Assembly: GCA_943331345.2 (NCBI GenBank)
Contig: CALQLF020000013.1
Coordinates: 1 to 49,536, forward strand
DNA: 49,536 nucleotides
Reading direction: 5' to 3'
DNA from: Candidatus Planktophila lacus
Lineage (GTDB): Bacteria; Pseudomonadota; Gammaproteobacteria; Steroidobacterales; Steroidobacteraceae
Part shown: positions 1-9,070 of the stretch, piece after piece
Position numbering within the stretch: the first letter of the stretch is position 1
How the letters are laid out: every line of letters begins with the position of its first letter
Notes under the pieces: generated by a model
What the model was told of the DNA's origin: nothing
The model's database searches: none
Seen by the model: the letters and a program-made list of their open reading frames with translations, nothing else
Position numbers and translations under genes: made by a program

Positions 1-1104
1 AGCGGTTTGGATCTGCTGCCCAAATCGGTGCTGTGGTACCGCCAACAGCTGCAATGGCTCGGTGGCGTGGGCATCGTCGTGCTGGCGGTGGCTTTGCTGC
101 CCGTGCTGGGCGTGGGCGGTATGCAGTTGTATCGGGCGGAAACGCCCGGCGCCGTAAAGGACAAGCGCCTTACACCACGCATCTTGCAGACCGCCAAGCG
201 GTTGTCGTTGGTCTACCTCTTGCTCACCGTGGCTTGTGTTGTGGCCTATCGCGCCGCCGGCATGGACGGCTTCGACGCCATCGCCCACGCCTTTTCCACG
301 GTATCGACCGGTGGTTTCTCCACTCACGATGCAAGCCTCGGCTATTTCCACAGTCCGAACATCGAATGGGTAGCCATTCTGTTCATGTTTTTAGGCGGCG
401 TGAACTTCACGCTGCACTTCATGGCGTGGAGTAAAGGCGCCGGGCTGCGACAGTACTGGGATGACCCGGAGTTCCGCGCGTACTGCGGTGTGCTCATGGC
501 GATGGTGTTGTTCATCGCTCTTTACCTGTGGAACCATCAGGTTCACCCTGCGCCCGGCACCACCCTGCGTCATGCCGCCTTCGCTTGGGTGGCCATGCAG
601 ACCACCACGGGCTTCATTACTGAAGGCTTTCAGCTGTGGCCGGGTCCCTTGCCGCCGTTGCTCATTCTCGCCACGTTCATCGGTGGCTGCGCGGGCAGTG
701 CTGCCGGTGGCATGAAGGTCATCCGTTGGCAGTTGGTGGCACAGGAAGCACAGGCCGAAATGCGCCGCTTGGTCCACCCCAGCGCCGAGGTGCTGGTGAA
801 GTACGCAGGCCGGCCCGTGGCGCCACGCGTGCTGTCCGCGGTGGCTGGATTTTTTGCGGTCTATTTGCTGCTGTTCGGCGTGCTGATGCTGGCACTGATG
901 ATGACCGGCTTGGACCAAGTCTCGGCGTGGTCGGCAGTGGCGACGACGTTGAATAACACCGGGGCCGGGCTCGGCAGCGTTGCGGCCAACTTTCAGCAGC
1001 TGACCGACACCGGCCGATGGATTACCGTGGCCGCCATGTTGCTTGGGCGGCTGGAAGTGTTCACGGTACTGGTGGTGTTCACGCCCATGTTCTGGCGGCG
1101 CTGA
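1..1104 (+). CDS. TrkH-family potassium uptake protein, C-terminal part (5' end outside window)
   Basis: The frame is open from the first base, so this is the 3' part (367 codons) of a longer gene. It is the membrane K+-translocating subunit of a Trk/Ktr system in the inner membrane. Pore-loop selectivity segments are visible: STGGFSTHD near residue 100, TTTGFITEGF near 200 and NNTGAGLG near 320, each followed by hydrophobic helices. Full TrkH proteins have about 480 residues, so roughly 115 are missing. A TrkA partner is not seen. The gene ends directly at a REP cluster. TrkH is favoured over KtrB on the loop sequences, but the missing N-terminus prevents a firm choice. Confidence 0.9.
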   Translation, partial: SGLDLLPKSVLWYRQQLQWLGGVGIVVLAVALLPVLGVGGMQLYRAETPGAVKDKRLTPRILQTAKRLSLVYLLLTVACVVAYRAAGMDGFDAIAHAFSTVSTGGFSTHDASLGYFHSPNIEWVAILFMFLGGVNFTLHFMAWSKGAGLRQYWDDPEFRAYCGVLMAMVLFIALYLWNHQVHPAPGTTLRHAAFAWVAMQTTTGFITEGFQLWPGPLPPLLILATFIGGCAGSAAGGMKVIRWQLVAQEAQAEMRRLVHPSAEVLVKYAGRPVAPRVLSAVAGFFAVYLLLFGVLMLALMMTGLDQVSAWSAVATTLNNTGAGLGSVAANFQQLTDTGRWITVAAMLLGRLEVFTVLVVFTPMFWRR

Positions 1105-1270
1105 AGTCGGCAGCAAGAGTCGGGAGCAAGCTCCCTCCTACATTGGAAAGGTAGCACCTGTAGGAGCGAGCTTGCTCGCGACTGTCGGCAGCAAGCTGCC
1201 TCCCACAAGAAGAGTCGGGAGCAAGCTCCCTCCTACAAGGCGAAGAGTCGGGAGCAAGCTGCCTCCCACA
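1105..1270. repeat. Cluster of five REP elements in both orientations
   Basis: Five copies of a roughly 25-base unit lie at 1118-1142, 1159-1182 (inverted), 1184-1207, 1212-1236 and 1246-1270, with a partial copy at 1105-1117. The unit reads AGTCGGGAGCAAGCTCCCTC followed by CTACA. Its palindromic core varies by compensatory change: GGGAGC-AA-GCTCCC, GCGAGC-TT-GCTCGC and GGCAGC-AA-GCTGCC. The inverted copy resembles the REP family of Pseudomonas and xanthomonads. It sits between the convergent trkH-like and TonB receptor genes, where such elements usually lie and where they can stabilise mRNA 3' ends. Confidence 0.85.
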
Positions 1271-1284
1271 ATCCTCCGCCCATG

Positions 1285-1314
1285 AAAAAGGCCCGGGTGT
1301 TGCCACCCGGGCCT
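1285..1314 (-). terminator. Rho-independent terminator of the TonB receptor gene
   Basis: A perfect 11-bp stem (1289-1299 with 1304-1314, arms AGGCCCGGGTG and CACCCGGGCCT) encloses a TTGC loop. On the minus strand it is followed by a run of five T (plus-strand A at 1285-1289). It lies 27 bases past the stop of the minus-strand receptor gene. Confidence 0.9.
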
Positions 1315-1341
1315 GAATCCGCAGTGCGGAATCTCTATGTC

Positions 1342-4300
1342 TTACATCGTGAAGTTGGCGCCGATGTAGAGACGACGGCCGAACAGATCGAAGTTGTCAG
1401 ACGACGTGCCGCCGAGCCACAGGGCCGGCTTCTTGTCGAAGGCATTCACGATGCCGCCACGGATGGTCAGGTTCTTCACTGGCGAATACTGCACGGAGAA
1501 GTCGTGCTGTATGAAGTTGCCAGTGTCGAAGTAGCGTGCATCCTCATAGACGTCGTCGTTACCAGCGAGGGTCGTCTGGTCGATGATCCGCTGCGACTTC
1601 TGCCAGTCCATCTTCCAACGGAGCCCCAAATTCTCGGTCAACACCCAGTCGAGCGTTGATGAGAAACGCATGCGCGGGTAACCAATGAACTTGGAGTTCT
1701 GGAACGACTCGCTGGGGTTGCTGATATTCAGGTAGTCCTGAGCATCCAGCAGGTAGTTACCGCTGAGGTGGTAACCGATGCTGCCCAAGTTCTTGCCCAT
1801 CACGGTTGGGAGCTCCGTGTTGTACAGGAACTGGAAGTCCACGCCTCGCGAGACCAGCTTCGCGTAGTTGACGGAGCCCTGAATGAAGTCGATGACCGCA
1901 TAGGGATTGGCCGCCGAAGCGCCGCCACGCGTGATGGTCGAGCAGATGGCGGAGTTCAGCGTTTCACCGCTGACGCACTGGTTAGCCGCCGTCTGCGCGC
2001 TGACCGATGCGATGACATCCTTGATCTCGATCTCGTAGAAGTCCGCGATGAAGGTGGCCTTCGGCAGGAAGCGCGGCGAATAGATGACCGACGCCGTGTG
2101 GGTGTCAGAGACTTCCGGCTTCAGGAAGGGGTTACCTGCGTTGTTGCCTGGCACACCACTGGTGTAGGTGATAACCGTGCCTGCCGGAATACCCGCCGCC
2201 ACGCAATTACGCTCGCGGTTTGCCCGGACCGTGGTATCCGTGAGGGCGGAAATGACCGTGGCGCTGCAAGGGTCGACAAACCCGTTCGCGAACGTCTGGG
2301 TGGGTGGGCGGAAGTTTTCTGCCAGGTTGGGAACACGCACTGCGCGCCCCGAGGTTGCCCGGAAGGTAACGTCGCTGACGGGGCGCCAGATGAGGTTGTA
2401 GTTGTAGGTGTCCACCGAGCCGACCGTGGTGTAGTCAGACTGGCGGAACGCACCACCCAATTCCAGCGTCTCGGCGAGGAACTTGCCTTTCAGCAAGGGC
2501 ACGCGGATTTCCCCGAACACTTCCTTGGTGGTGTACTTGGCCTCCGGGAAGTCCGGGCCCGTGTTCAAGAACAGGAGGCGGTCGCCGGTGGACGTCGAGC
2601 GACCAATGGACGAGGTGGCCTCCTTGCGCCATTCGCTACCGAGTGCGAAGCCCATCGGGCCGGCACCCCAGAAGTCGCCGATGTCGCCGGAGACGAAGCC
2701 CAGCACGTCGTCTTGGGTGTTCTTGTCCTGCACGTTGATGGTGGCACCAAAGTACTCCATGGCAGCGGCGGAATAGCCGCCCTCACCAAACACGCGCGAG
2801 GGGACGCAGCCGGCGATTTCCGGATTGGTGGGGCTATAGTTACCGCCACGCAATTGGTCCGGGACGGCGATGCCTTGCGCGAGCAGCAACTTCACGCGGC
2901 AGACAATTTCGCCGGGTTTGCCGCTGACCAAGCCGGCGGTATCCACGACCGCATCGACCGAGTGCTTGAAGCGCATCACGTCCACGGCAGTTTCGTAGTT
3001 GACGTTCTTCAGTTCACCATGCGTGAAGCTGAGTTCGTAGGAAACGTTCTTGACGGCGCCGACTTCCGGGAACGAACCGCGGATACCAGCCACGTAACGA
3101 GTCAGTTCCTTTTCGTTCAACTGGCTGCGCGAAGGGCCGAAGATGCTCAAGCGGGCGCGCGGGTCGGAGACCGTGGCGCCGGTGGGTACGCCTGCGGTGG
3201 TGAACGTGGCGCGGCGGTTGGCCAGAATGGCAGCCTTGACCGCGGGGTCGAGGTAGGCGTTGTCGAGGCCGATGTTGAAGCTGGAGGTGCCGAACACGCG
3301 GCTGTCGGTGTTCGCAGCAATGTTCACGATACCGATGTCAAAGAACGTCTGCTGACTTTCGTCATAGGTAGATTCAGTGACGTACTTCATTTCACCGAAG
3401 ATTTGTGCATTTTCGGTGATGTCGAAGTTGAAACCACCCTGCCAACGATCGTTCTTCGAGCGCGGCAGACGGCTGAACTGGCTGAATTCGGTGTTGATGT
3501 TGAGACCATCGCCGCCGACGTTGTTGGAGCGCGAACGGCCGACCATATTGCGCATGGTGCCGAAGTTGGCCAGACGAGCCGCACCGTTGGGGGCGAACTG
3601 GTAGGTGAGGCCGGGTTCGTTGATGATGCACAGCGCGTTGATCGAGCCAGTTGTGCCGGCCGGGCAGCGTTGGTTGGGAATGTTGAGAGCTGCGTTGGGA
3701 GCCATATCGCTCACGAGCGTCAGGGTGCCGCCGCGGGAACGTGACAGGTTGCGGATGCCGCTGACCAGCACGTTGTCGACGACGCCGTCGGACGGGGCAC
3801 TGGCAGGGTCGAAGTCGCGGGCGAGGAAGCCCCAGGCCTGTGCGCGCCAAGGGATGTCGCTGTCGCGGACCTCGTCGTTCGCTTCGCGCTCGTACGAACC
3901 ATAGACGTTCAGGCGACCATCGAAGAAGTTGTGCCCGGCCAAGACCGAGATGCGGTCGTTGCTTTGGCCATCGCTGTTGATTTCGGCACGCGTAGCGTCG
4001 ACTTCCACGCCGGAGAAATTGCGGCGGAGGATGAAGTTGACCACGCCCGAAACGGCGTCTGCACCGTACTGGGCCGAGTTGGCACCGGTCACCAGTTCCA
4101 CGCGCTCGATGAGCAGGCGGGGGATGGTGTCGACGTCTACGGCCAACGAACCGGAAGAGGAACCGACATGGCGACGGCCATCGACCAACGTCAGGGTGCG
4201 GTTGGAACCAAGATCGCGCAGATTGAGCAGGGACAAGCCACCGTCGTTCAAGCCTGAACCCGTGGTGTCTTCCGGCACAATCGAGCCGGACAGTGCCGGC

Positions 4301-4590
4301 ACGTCCGCGAGGACGTCGATGATGTTGCCCATGCCCGTGTTCGTGAGGTCGGCACGGCTGACTTGAATCAGGGGAGTCGGTGCCGACGCCGCAGTACGGC
4401 GAATGCGCGAACCGGTCACCACCACTTCGGTGAGCTCCTGGTCCTTGGCGGCGTCCAATTTGCTCGGCGTGGTGGCTTCGGCGGCCGCCAGCTCTTCCGC
4501 GGGCGCGGCGTAAGCCGCAGCGGAGGCAAGGACTGCAAGGATGCACGCGCCAAGCACGGTGGCTTGCGGGTGACGTCGGCTAATCATCAT
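1342..4590 (-). CDS. TonB-dependent outer-membrane receptor
   Basis: A 1082-residue outer-membrane active transporter energised by TonB-ExbBD. A Sec signal peptide covers about residues 1-28 (cleavage near AYA-A). A TonB-box-like segment, ELTEVVVTGSRI, starts near 52 and leads into the plug, which has GADAVSGVVNFILRR near 180. The rest is an Asn- and aromatic-rich beta-barrel ending in strand residues YIGANFTM. The length and plug resemble the Oar/Caulobacter-type receptors of xanthomonads and Steroidobacter rather than siderophore receptors of about 700 residues, so a carbohydrate or peptide substrate is possible but unproven. It is monocistronic with its own terminator. A GGGGAG ribosome site precedes the ATG and a palindrome lies about 70 bases upstream. 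Confidence 0.92.
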   Translation of the reverse strand: MMISRRHPQATVLGACILAVLASAAAYAAPAEELAAAEATTPSKLDAAKDQELTEVVVTGSRIRRTAASAPTPLIQVSRADLTNTGMGNIIDVLADVPALSGSIVPEDTTGSGLNDGGLSLLNLRDLGSNRTLTLVDGRRHVGSSSGSLAVDVDTIPRLLIERVELVTGANSAQYGADAVSGVVNFILRRNFSGVEVDATRAEINSDGQSNDRISVLAGHNFFDGRLNVYGSYEREANDEVRDSDIPWRAQAWGFLARDFDPASAPSDGVVDNVLVSGIRNLSRSRGGTLTLVSDMAPNAALNIPNQRCPAGTTGSINALCIINEPGLTYQFAPNGAARLANFGTMRNMVGRSRSNNVGGDGLNINTEFSQFSRLPRSKNDRWQGGFNFDITENAQIFGEMKYVTESTYDESQQTFFDIGIVNIAANTDSRVFGTSSFNIGLDNAYLDPAVKAAILANRRATFTTAGVPTGATVSDPRARLSIFGPSRSQLNEKELTRYVAGIRGSFPEVGAVKNVSYELSFTHGELKNVNYETAVDVMRFKHSVDAVVDTAGLVSGKPGEIVCRVKLLLAQGIAVPDQLRGGNYSPTNPEIAGCVPSRVFGEGGYSAAAMEYFGATINVQDKNTQDDVLGFVSGDIGDFWGAGPMGFALGSEWRKEATSSIGRSTSTGDRLLFLNTGPDFPEAKYTTKEVFGEIRVPLLKGKFLAETLELGGAFRQSDYTTVGSVDTYNYNLIWRPVSDVTFRATSGRAVRVPNLAENFRPPTQTFANGFVDPCSATVISALTDTTVRANRERNCVAAGIPAGTVITYTSGVPGNNAGNPFLKPEVSDTHTASVIYSPRFLPKATFIADFYEIEIKDVIASVSAQTAANQCVSGETLNSAICSTITRGGASAANPYAVIDFIQGSVNYAKLVSRGVDFQFLYNTELPTVMGKNLGSIGYHLSGNYLLDAQDYLNISNPSESFQNSKFIGYPRMRFSSTLDWVLTENLGLRWKMDWQKSQRIIDQTTLAGNDDVYEDARYFDTGNFIQHDFSVQYSPVKNLTIRGGIVNAFDKKPALWLGGTSSDNFDLFGRRLYIGANFTM

Positions 4591-4659
4591 GGCTATCTCC
4601 CCGTATTGTTGTACACGCGCAACATCTGTGGTTTGCGCAGTACTTCGATGCTGCCACAG

Positions 4660-4677
4660 GTTTCATGCGAATGAAAC
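4660..4677. promoter_or_regulatory. Inverted repeat upstream of the TonB receptor, possible operator
   Basis: GTTTCAT-GCGA-ATGAAAC is a perfect 7-bp inverted repeat, 69-87 bases upstream of the receptor start and within the 160-base gap to the HIT gene. Position and symmetry suggest a dimeric regulator site. The regulator is unknown and no gene for it is adjacent. Confidence 0.4.
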
Positions 4678-4750
4678 ATGCAATGCAGCATTTGTACGGG
4701 AACTTTTTGTGCAGGACAGACTCTGAGGGTGCTGCTGCAAACTGCGTTTG

Positions 4751-5182
4751 TTAGTGCGGCAAATTCTCCAGTGCCTGCTGGATTTTTTGCGCGTTGGCTG
4801 CCAGCACCTCCGCCTCCGCCTTGCGCTGCGCGTGTCCGCCGTAAGCTCGATCCGGCCAGCGCGGGATGACATGGAAGTGCAAATGGAACACCGTCTGCCC
4901 GGCGGCGGCCCCGTTGAACTGCGCCACCATCACGCCGGGGCAACCGAAGGCCTGCGGCGCCGCCTGTGCCAAGCGTTGCACCACGGCCATGGCAGCAGCG
5001 ACGGAAGCCGGTGGTGTGTCCAGCAGGTTCTCGCCCGCTATCTTCGGCACTACCAAAGTGTGCCCTTCGCTCTGCGGCATGATATCCATGAAGGCCAGCA
5101 CGTCGGCGTCTTCATAAACCTTCACGCAGGGCAGTTCCCCACGGATGATGCGCATGAACAGATTATTCGGGTCGTAGGCCAT
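4751..5182 (-). CDS. HIT (histidine triad) family hydrolase
   Basis: A 143-residue cytosolic nucleotide-binding hydrolase of the Hint/HinT type, which removes AMP from phosphoramidate or adenylate conjugates. The triad HLHFHVIP is near residue 105. The N-terminal segment FMRIIRGELP and the GHTLVVPK strand are typical. The ATG at 5182 is preferred over an upstream GTG at 5209 because GGAAAG lies eight bases before it. The C-terminal extension rich in Ala and Gln after the triad is short and family-typical. It is divergent from the yqjD-like gene. Confidence 0.92.
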   Translation of the reverse strand: MAYDPNNLFMRIIRGELPCVKVYEDADVLAFMDIMPQSEGHTLVVPKIAGENLLDTPPASVAAAMAVVQRLAQAAPQAFGCPGVMVAQFNGAAAGQTVFHLHFHVIPRWPDRAYGGHAQRKAEAEVLAANAQKIQQALENLPH

Positions 5183-5319
5183 GTTGGTACTTTCCGTAGG
5201 CTTGCCCACCGAGGGCTTTCAAGGCGCAGTATAGGCTGCATGTCAGGGTCCACGGTGCGCCGGTCGGCGTGCGCAGGGCGGGTAGGCATGGCGGCCAGAA
5301 CGGCCGGAAGGAAACGCAA

Positions 5320-5625
5320 ATGAACGCACAGGTGTCGACGGACAAACTGCTGGAAGACTTGCGAATGGTGGTGGAGGACGCCGAAGCCTTGCTGAAGGCC
5401 ACCGCCGGTCAGGCGGGAGAGCGTATTCAGGAGGCACGCGGTCGTGCCGAGGCTTCGGTGCGACAGGCCCGCGAACGCATCGGTACGCTCGAGCAAGACT
5501 TGGCCGGGCAAGCCCGTGCCGCTGCCCGCGAGGCGGACCTCTACGTGCGCGACAACCCTTGGCAAGCCATTGGTGTAGCCGCAGGCGCTGCGTTCCTCAT
5601 CGGCTTCCTGGCAGGCCGCAAATGA
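5320..5625 (+). CDS. DUF883 (ElaB/YqjD-type) membrane-anchored protein
   Basis: A 101-residue protein with a long charged helical region (residues 1-75), then a conserved DNPWQAIGVAAGAAFLIGFL transmembrane anchor and a GRK tail. The E. coli family members YqjD and ElaB attach to ribosomes through the N-terminal part and sit in the inner membrane through the C-terminal helix. The start at 5320 is set by the GGAAGGAAA ribosome site. The stop overlaps the start of the next gene (ATGA). Together with the next two genes it reproduces the yqjD-yqjE-yqjK order of enterobacteria. Confidence 0.88.
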   Translation: MNAQVSTDKLLEDLRMVVEDAEALLKATAGQAGERIQEARGRAEASVRQARERIGTLEQDLAGQARAAAREADLYVRDNPWQAIGVAAGAAFLIGFLAGRK

Positions 5626-6056
5626 CCGAACCGGCTGGCGGCGGCTTGCTGGATTCGCTACGGCGCATGCTGGCGACCCTGCTGGCGCTGGCAGCCACGC
5701 GGCTCGAGCTGGTCACTACCGAACTGGAAGAAGAAATGCACCGCCTCGCGCGGTTGCTGCTGTGGTCCGTGGCTTCGTTGTTGGCTGCCAGCCTCGCGCT
5801 GCTGCTAGGCGCGGTCACCATTATCGTGGCTTGTTGGGATAGCTACCGTCTGGCTGCCGCTGGCGGTCTGACGTTGTTGTTTACGGTCGCCGCGTTGGTC
5901 GGCTGGTGGGTGGTGCGTCGTCAATTGCGCGAACGCCCGCCGTTGCTCGCCGCGACGCGCCAGGAACTGGCGCACGACCAAAACGCCATCGTTGGTGGGT
6001 CGTCGGCGTTACGGCGTGATGGCGCCCCGCACACTGGGCCAGGTGAGGGCCTGTGA
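5622..6056 (+). CDS. Phage holin family / YqjE-like membrane protein
   Basis: A 144-residue inner-membrane protein with two predicted membrane helices (about 45-75 and 78-100). An amphipathic N-terminal stretch (LAATRLELVTTELEEE) precedes them, as in the holin-superfamily III/YqjE group. It starts within the stop of the DUF883 gene and ends within the GTGA start of the YqjK-like gene, so the three are translationally coupled. Despite the family name there is no sign of phage genes here. The cellular role of this family is not established. Confidence 0.82.
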   Translation: MTEPAGGGLLDSLRRMLATLLALAATRLELVTTELEEEMHRLARLLLWSVASLLAASLALLLGAVTIIVACWDSYRLAAAGGLTLLFTVAALVGWWVVRRQLRERPPLLAATRQELAHDQNAIVGGSSALRRDGAPHTGPGEGL

Positions 6057-6370
6057 GCAGGTCGACAGTGCGCCAACCATTCCGGCGTAGCAGCCTGCAA
6101 CAACGCCGTGAACTGCTGCTGGAGCGCAGTCGGCTCCTGCGCGCCGAGTTGGCCGGGCAGTCCAGCGCGCTGCGCGAGCGCTTTGCTGGTACGGAGCACG
6201 CGCTCGGGCTGGCGCGGGCGGCCACGCGCAAGCCGGTGTTGCTGGCCGCTGCGGCGGCAGCTTTGCTGGTGTTGAAGCCGGCGCGCGCGCTGCGCTACAT
6301 CACGCGCGGTGCCATGGCAGTGTCCTTGCTGCGGCGCTTATTGGGGTGGATGGACCGCGAACCGCGGTAG
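6053..6370 (+). CDS. YqjK-like small protein
   Basis: A 105-residue basic protein starting with GTG inside the previous stop (GTGA). An N-terminal charged helix (LQQRRELLLERSRLLRAEL) is followed by a hydrophobic Ala/Leu segment near residues 60-75 and a basic C-terminus. The layout and neighbour order match YqjK of the yqjDEK cluster. Similarity beyond this is weak, so the assignment leans on synteny. The function of the family is unknown. Confidence 0.7.
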   Translation: MSRSTVRQPFRRSSLQQRRELLLERSRLLRAELAGQSSALRERFAGTEHALGLARAATRKPVLLAAAAAALLVLKPARALRYITRGAMAVSLLRRLLGWMDREPR

Positions 6371-6441
6371 CATTTGCGCGGTAGCATCTGCCTCCGGTTT
6401 TCCTGGTCGTTCCCCTCGTCCTTCCCTTTGCCGAGCCCCGC

Positions 6442-7122
6442 ATGAATTCCACCGTTACCACCGCGCCTCCTGTTGCCCCCATGGGCGTGGTCATCCTGCC
6501 CGTGACCCCGTTCCAGCAGAACTGTTCGCTGGTGTGGTGCACGCGCACCATGCAGGCGGCGCTGGTGGACCCGGGCGGTGAGGTGGATGCCTTGCTGGCC
6601 GAAGTGGCGAAGCGCGGGCTTACCTTGCAAAAGGTGCTGCTAACGCATGGCCATCTGGACCATTGCGCCGGAACGGCCGCCGTGCGTGCGCGCACCGGTG
6701 TTCCCGTGGAAGGTCCGCAGCGAGAGGATGATTTCTGGATTCAGCAGTTACCCGAAAACGCGCGCAACTATGGCTTTCCGCCCGCCGAAGTTTTCACCCC
6801 GGACCGCTGGCTCGAAGACGGCGAGACGGTGACGGTGGGCGACTTGGTGCTGGATGTGGTGCATTGCCCGGGCCACACGCCGGGCCATGTGGTGTTCATC
6901 CATGCGCCTTCGCGCGTGGCCTTCGTGGGCGATGTGCTGTTCGCGGGCTCCATCGGTCGCACCGATTTCCCGCGTGGCAACCACGCGGACTTGCTCGCCT
7001 CCATCCGCGGGAAACTGTTCCCCTTGGGCGACGACATCCGCTTCGTGCCAGGCCATGGCCCTACTTCCAGCTTTGGCGCCGAGCGTCGCAGCAACCCCTA
7101 CGTGGGCGCCGCCGCGCGCTAG
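6442..7122 (+). CDS. MBL-fold hydrolase, glyoxalase II-like (YcbL type)
   Basis: A 226-residue cytosolic metallo-beta-lactamase-fold protein. The metal-binding motif THGHLDHCAG is near residue 69, with further ligands in CPGHTPGH (near 140), VGDVLF (near 160) and VPGHGP (near 200). The opening VTPFQQNC and the GRTDFPRG segment are typical of the small glyoxalase II-related YcbL group, which hydrolyses S-lactoylglutathione or related thioesters. The ribosome site before 6442 is weak. A second ATG at 6481 would still give a complete domain. Confidence 0.9.
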   Translation: MNSTVTTAPPVAPMGVVILPVTPFQQNCSLVWCTRTMQAALVDPGGEVDALLAEVAKRGLTLQKVLLTHGHLDHCAGTAAVRARTGVPVEGPQREDDFWIQQLPENARNYGFPPAEVFTPDRWLEDGETVTVGDLVLDVVHCPGHTPGHVVFIHAPSRVAFVGDVLFAGSIGRTDFPRGNHADLLASIRGKLFPLGDDIRFVPGHGPTSSFGAERRSNPYVGAAAR

Positions 7123-7139
7123 CGCCGCTTGCTGAACCG

Positions 7140-8033
7140 CTAGCGGACGTAGTGGTCGATGAGCAGTGCGGCGAACAGCAGCATGAGGTAGTAGATGCTG
7201 TAGCGAAACGTGGCCATGGGCAGGTTCGGCTGCACGGGCGGGCGCCACATGCGCCACGCGTACCACAGGAAGACCGCGTTCAGTGGCACCAGCGCCGCCA
7301 GATACAGCCACCCGCACATGCCGGTAAGAAAGGGCAGCAAGGTGACTAGCACCAACAACACCGTGTACAGCCACACGTGCAAGCGCGTGAAGGCCACGCC
7401 GTGCGTGACCGGGAGCATAGGAATATTTACCTTCGCGTAGTCGTCGCGACGCGCGATGGCCAGCGCCCAGAAATGCGGGGGCGTCCAAACGAAAATGATG
7501 AGTACCAGCAGCAGGGCATGCGGGTGGATCTCACCGGTCACCGCTGTCCAGCCTAGCAGTGGCGGTGCGGCGCCGGCCAAACCACCGATGACAATGTTCT
7601 GCGGCGTGGCACGCTTCAGCCACACGGTGTAGACGATGGCGTAACCGATGAGCGAGAAGAAGGTGAGCACTGCAGTGAGCGTATTCACCAAGGCCACCAG
7701 CACCACCATCGACAGCAGGCCGATGCACAGCGCGAACAGCAAAGCTGCGCGAGCGGTGAGCGAACCGGTGGGCAAAGGACGGTTCATGGTGCGGCCCATG
7801 TCGGCGTCGATGTTCGCATCGATGACATGGTTGATGGCGGCGGCAGAGGCAGCGGCCAGCCAGATGCCGGCGGTACCGAACAGCAACGGTTGCCAAGGCA
7901 CCATGCCCGGCACTGCGAGGAACATGCCTACCACCGCGGTGAAGGCAATGAGCATGACCACCTTGGGCTTCGTAAGTTCGTAAAACTCTTGCCAACGCGG
8001 GCGACGCGGCAGCGCAGCAGTATCGCCGGTCAC
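7140..8033 (-). CDS. ctaB: Protoheme IX farnesyltransferase (heme O synthase)
   Basis: A UbiA-superfamily inner-membrane prenyltransferase (297 residues) that attaches farnesyl diphosphate to heme B to give heme O, the precursor of heme A. The Asp-rich motif [12 protein letters not shown] followed by RTMNRPLP is visible in the first third, with about eight to nine membrane helices. The GTG at 8033 is chosen because AAGAAGG lies at good spacing and it overlaps the ctaA stop (GTGA). An upstream GTG at 8057 would overlap ctaA by more. The synonym cyoE is also used. It is the last gene of the heme and assembly half of the oxidase locus. Confidence 0.95.
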   Translation of the reverse strand: MTGDTAALPRRPRWQEFYELTKPKVVMLIAFTAVVGMFLAVPGMVPWQPLLFGTAGIWLAAASAAAINHVIDANIDADMGRTMNRPLPTGSLTARAALLFALCIGLLSMVVLVALVNTLTAVLTFFSLIGYAIVYTVWLKRATPQNIVIGGLAGAAPPLLGWTAVTGEIHPHALLLVLIIFVWTPPHFWALAIARRDDYAKVNIPMLPVTHGVAFTRLHVWLYTVLLVLVTLLPFLTGMCGWLYLAALVPLNAVFLWYAWRMWRPPVQPNLPMATFRYSIYYLMLLFAALLIDHYVR

Positions 8034-9064
8034 GCGCGCGCCCCTTCTTGCGGCCACAGGTAACGTGCCAAGGCCACCATCGACAACAACAGCAGCGCAG
8101 CGCCGGCGTTATGGGCCGTGCCGAGCCACAACGGGAACCCACGCAAGATAAGGTTCGCGCCTATCAGCCATTGCAGCAGCAGGGCTGCCGCCACGCCGAG
8201 CGCAGCGAAGCGCAATTCGGCGGACTGCGCTCGGCGCCACGCCAGCAGCGCCAGCCAGCCCAAGAGCAAAGCCACCACGACGGCGCCTATGCGGTGCGTG
8301 TAGTGAATGGCGGTACGCGCTGCCGTGGACAGCACGCCACCTTCATAGTCGACGCCGAGACCGCGCCACAGGACGAAGGCTTCGCTGTAGTCCTTCTCGG
8401 GCCAATAGCTGCCCTGACAGGTCGGGAAATCCGGGCAGGCCACGGCGGCGTAGTTGGTAGAGGTCCAGCCGCCGAGGAACAATTGCACCAGCAACGCGGC
8501 AAAGCCAACCACCCACCAGCGCCGCACTTGGCGTTCTGATGCTTTGGCCTCGCGTCGCTCCGGCACAAGCGAAAGCCACCACAGTAGCGACAGCGTGGTG
8601 AGGCCGCCCAGCAAGTGCGTGGTGACGATGATGGGCTTTACCTTCCACAACACCGTGAGTGCCCCGAACACGCCCTGCAAGATGACGATGGCGAGCACTA
8701 CCCAAGGCAACACGCGTGGTTGAGCAGGGTCGCGGCGGTTCCGCCAACTGTAGACCGCGAGACCGATGATGATCAGGCCGAGCGTGGTGGCGATGTAACG
8801 ATGCACCATCTCGTTCAGCGCCTTCTGGTAATTGAAGGGCTTGAGTGGTGTGGCGGCATTGATGGCGTCGACGTCCTGAACCTGCGCCGGATGCAGTTCG
8901 CCGTAGCAGCCCGGCCAGTCCGGGCAACCTAGCCCGGCGTCGGTGAGGCGCACCCAGGCGCCCACGACCACGACGATGAACGCCAGTGTGGCGGCGCAAA
9001 GTGCCGCACGCCGGAACCAGACGAGGCCAGTGGAAGTTTCGCTATTAGCTTTGGCGTTGCGCAT
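8030..9064 (-). CDS. ctaA: Heme A synthase (COX15/CtaA family)
   Basis: A 344-residue membrane protein that oxidises the heme O methyl group to the formyl of heme A for the aa3 oxidase. Eight membrane helices are apparent. Conserved elements include [17 protein letters not shown] near residue 48, and heme-ligand His in [20 protein letters not shown] and AHNAGA. It begins with ATG, six bases after the small CxxxC protein gene, and overlaps ctaB by four bases. Confidence 0.95.
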   Translation of the reverse strand: MRNAKANSETSTGLVWFRRAALCAATLAFIVVVVGAWVRLTDAGLGCPDWPGCYGELHPAQVQDVDAINAATPLKPFNYQKALNEMVHRYIATTLGLIIIGLAVYSWRNRRDPAQPRVLPWVVLAIVILQGVFGALTVLWKVKPIIVTTHLLGGLTTLSLLWWLSLVPERREAKASERQVRRWWVVGFAALLVQLFLGGWTSTNYAAVACPDFPTCQGSYWPEKDYSEAFVLWRGLGVDYEGGVLSTAARTAIHYTHRIGAVVVALLLGWLALLAWRRAQSAELRFAALGVAAALLLQWLIGANLILRGFPLWLGTAHNAGAALLLLSMVALARYLWPQEGARA

Positions 9065-9070
9065 GAAAGT

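Noticed and set aside
1768-3744. Long plus-strand open frame of 658 codons antisense to the TonB receptor
   Set aside because: It is rich in Arg, Asp, Val and Gly with no domain or ribosome site, and mirrors codon bias of the receptor gene. The minus strand has signal peptide, plug and barrel features.
5622-6056. Prophage holin
   Set aside because: The holin-like family name is misleading here; the gene sits in a yqjDEK-type chromosomal trio without phage genes.
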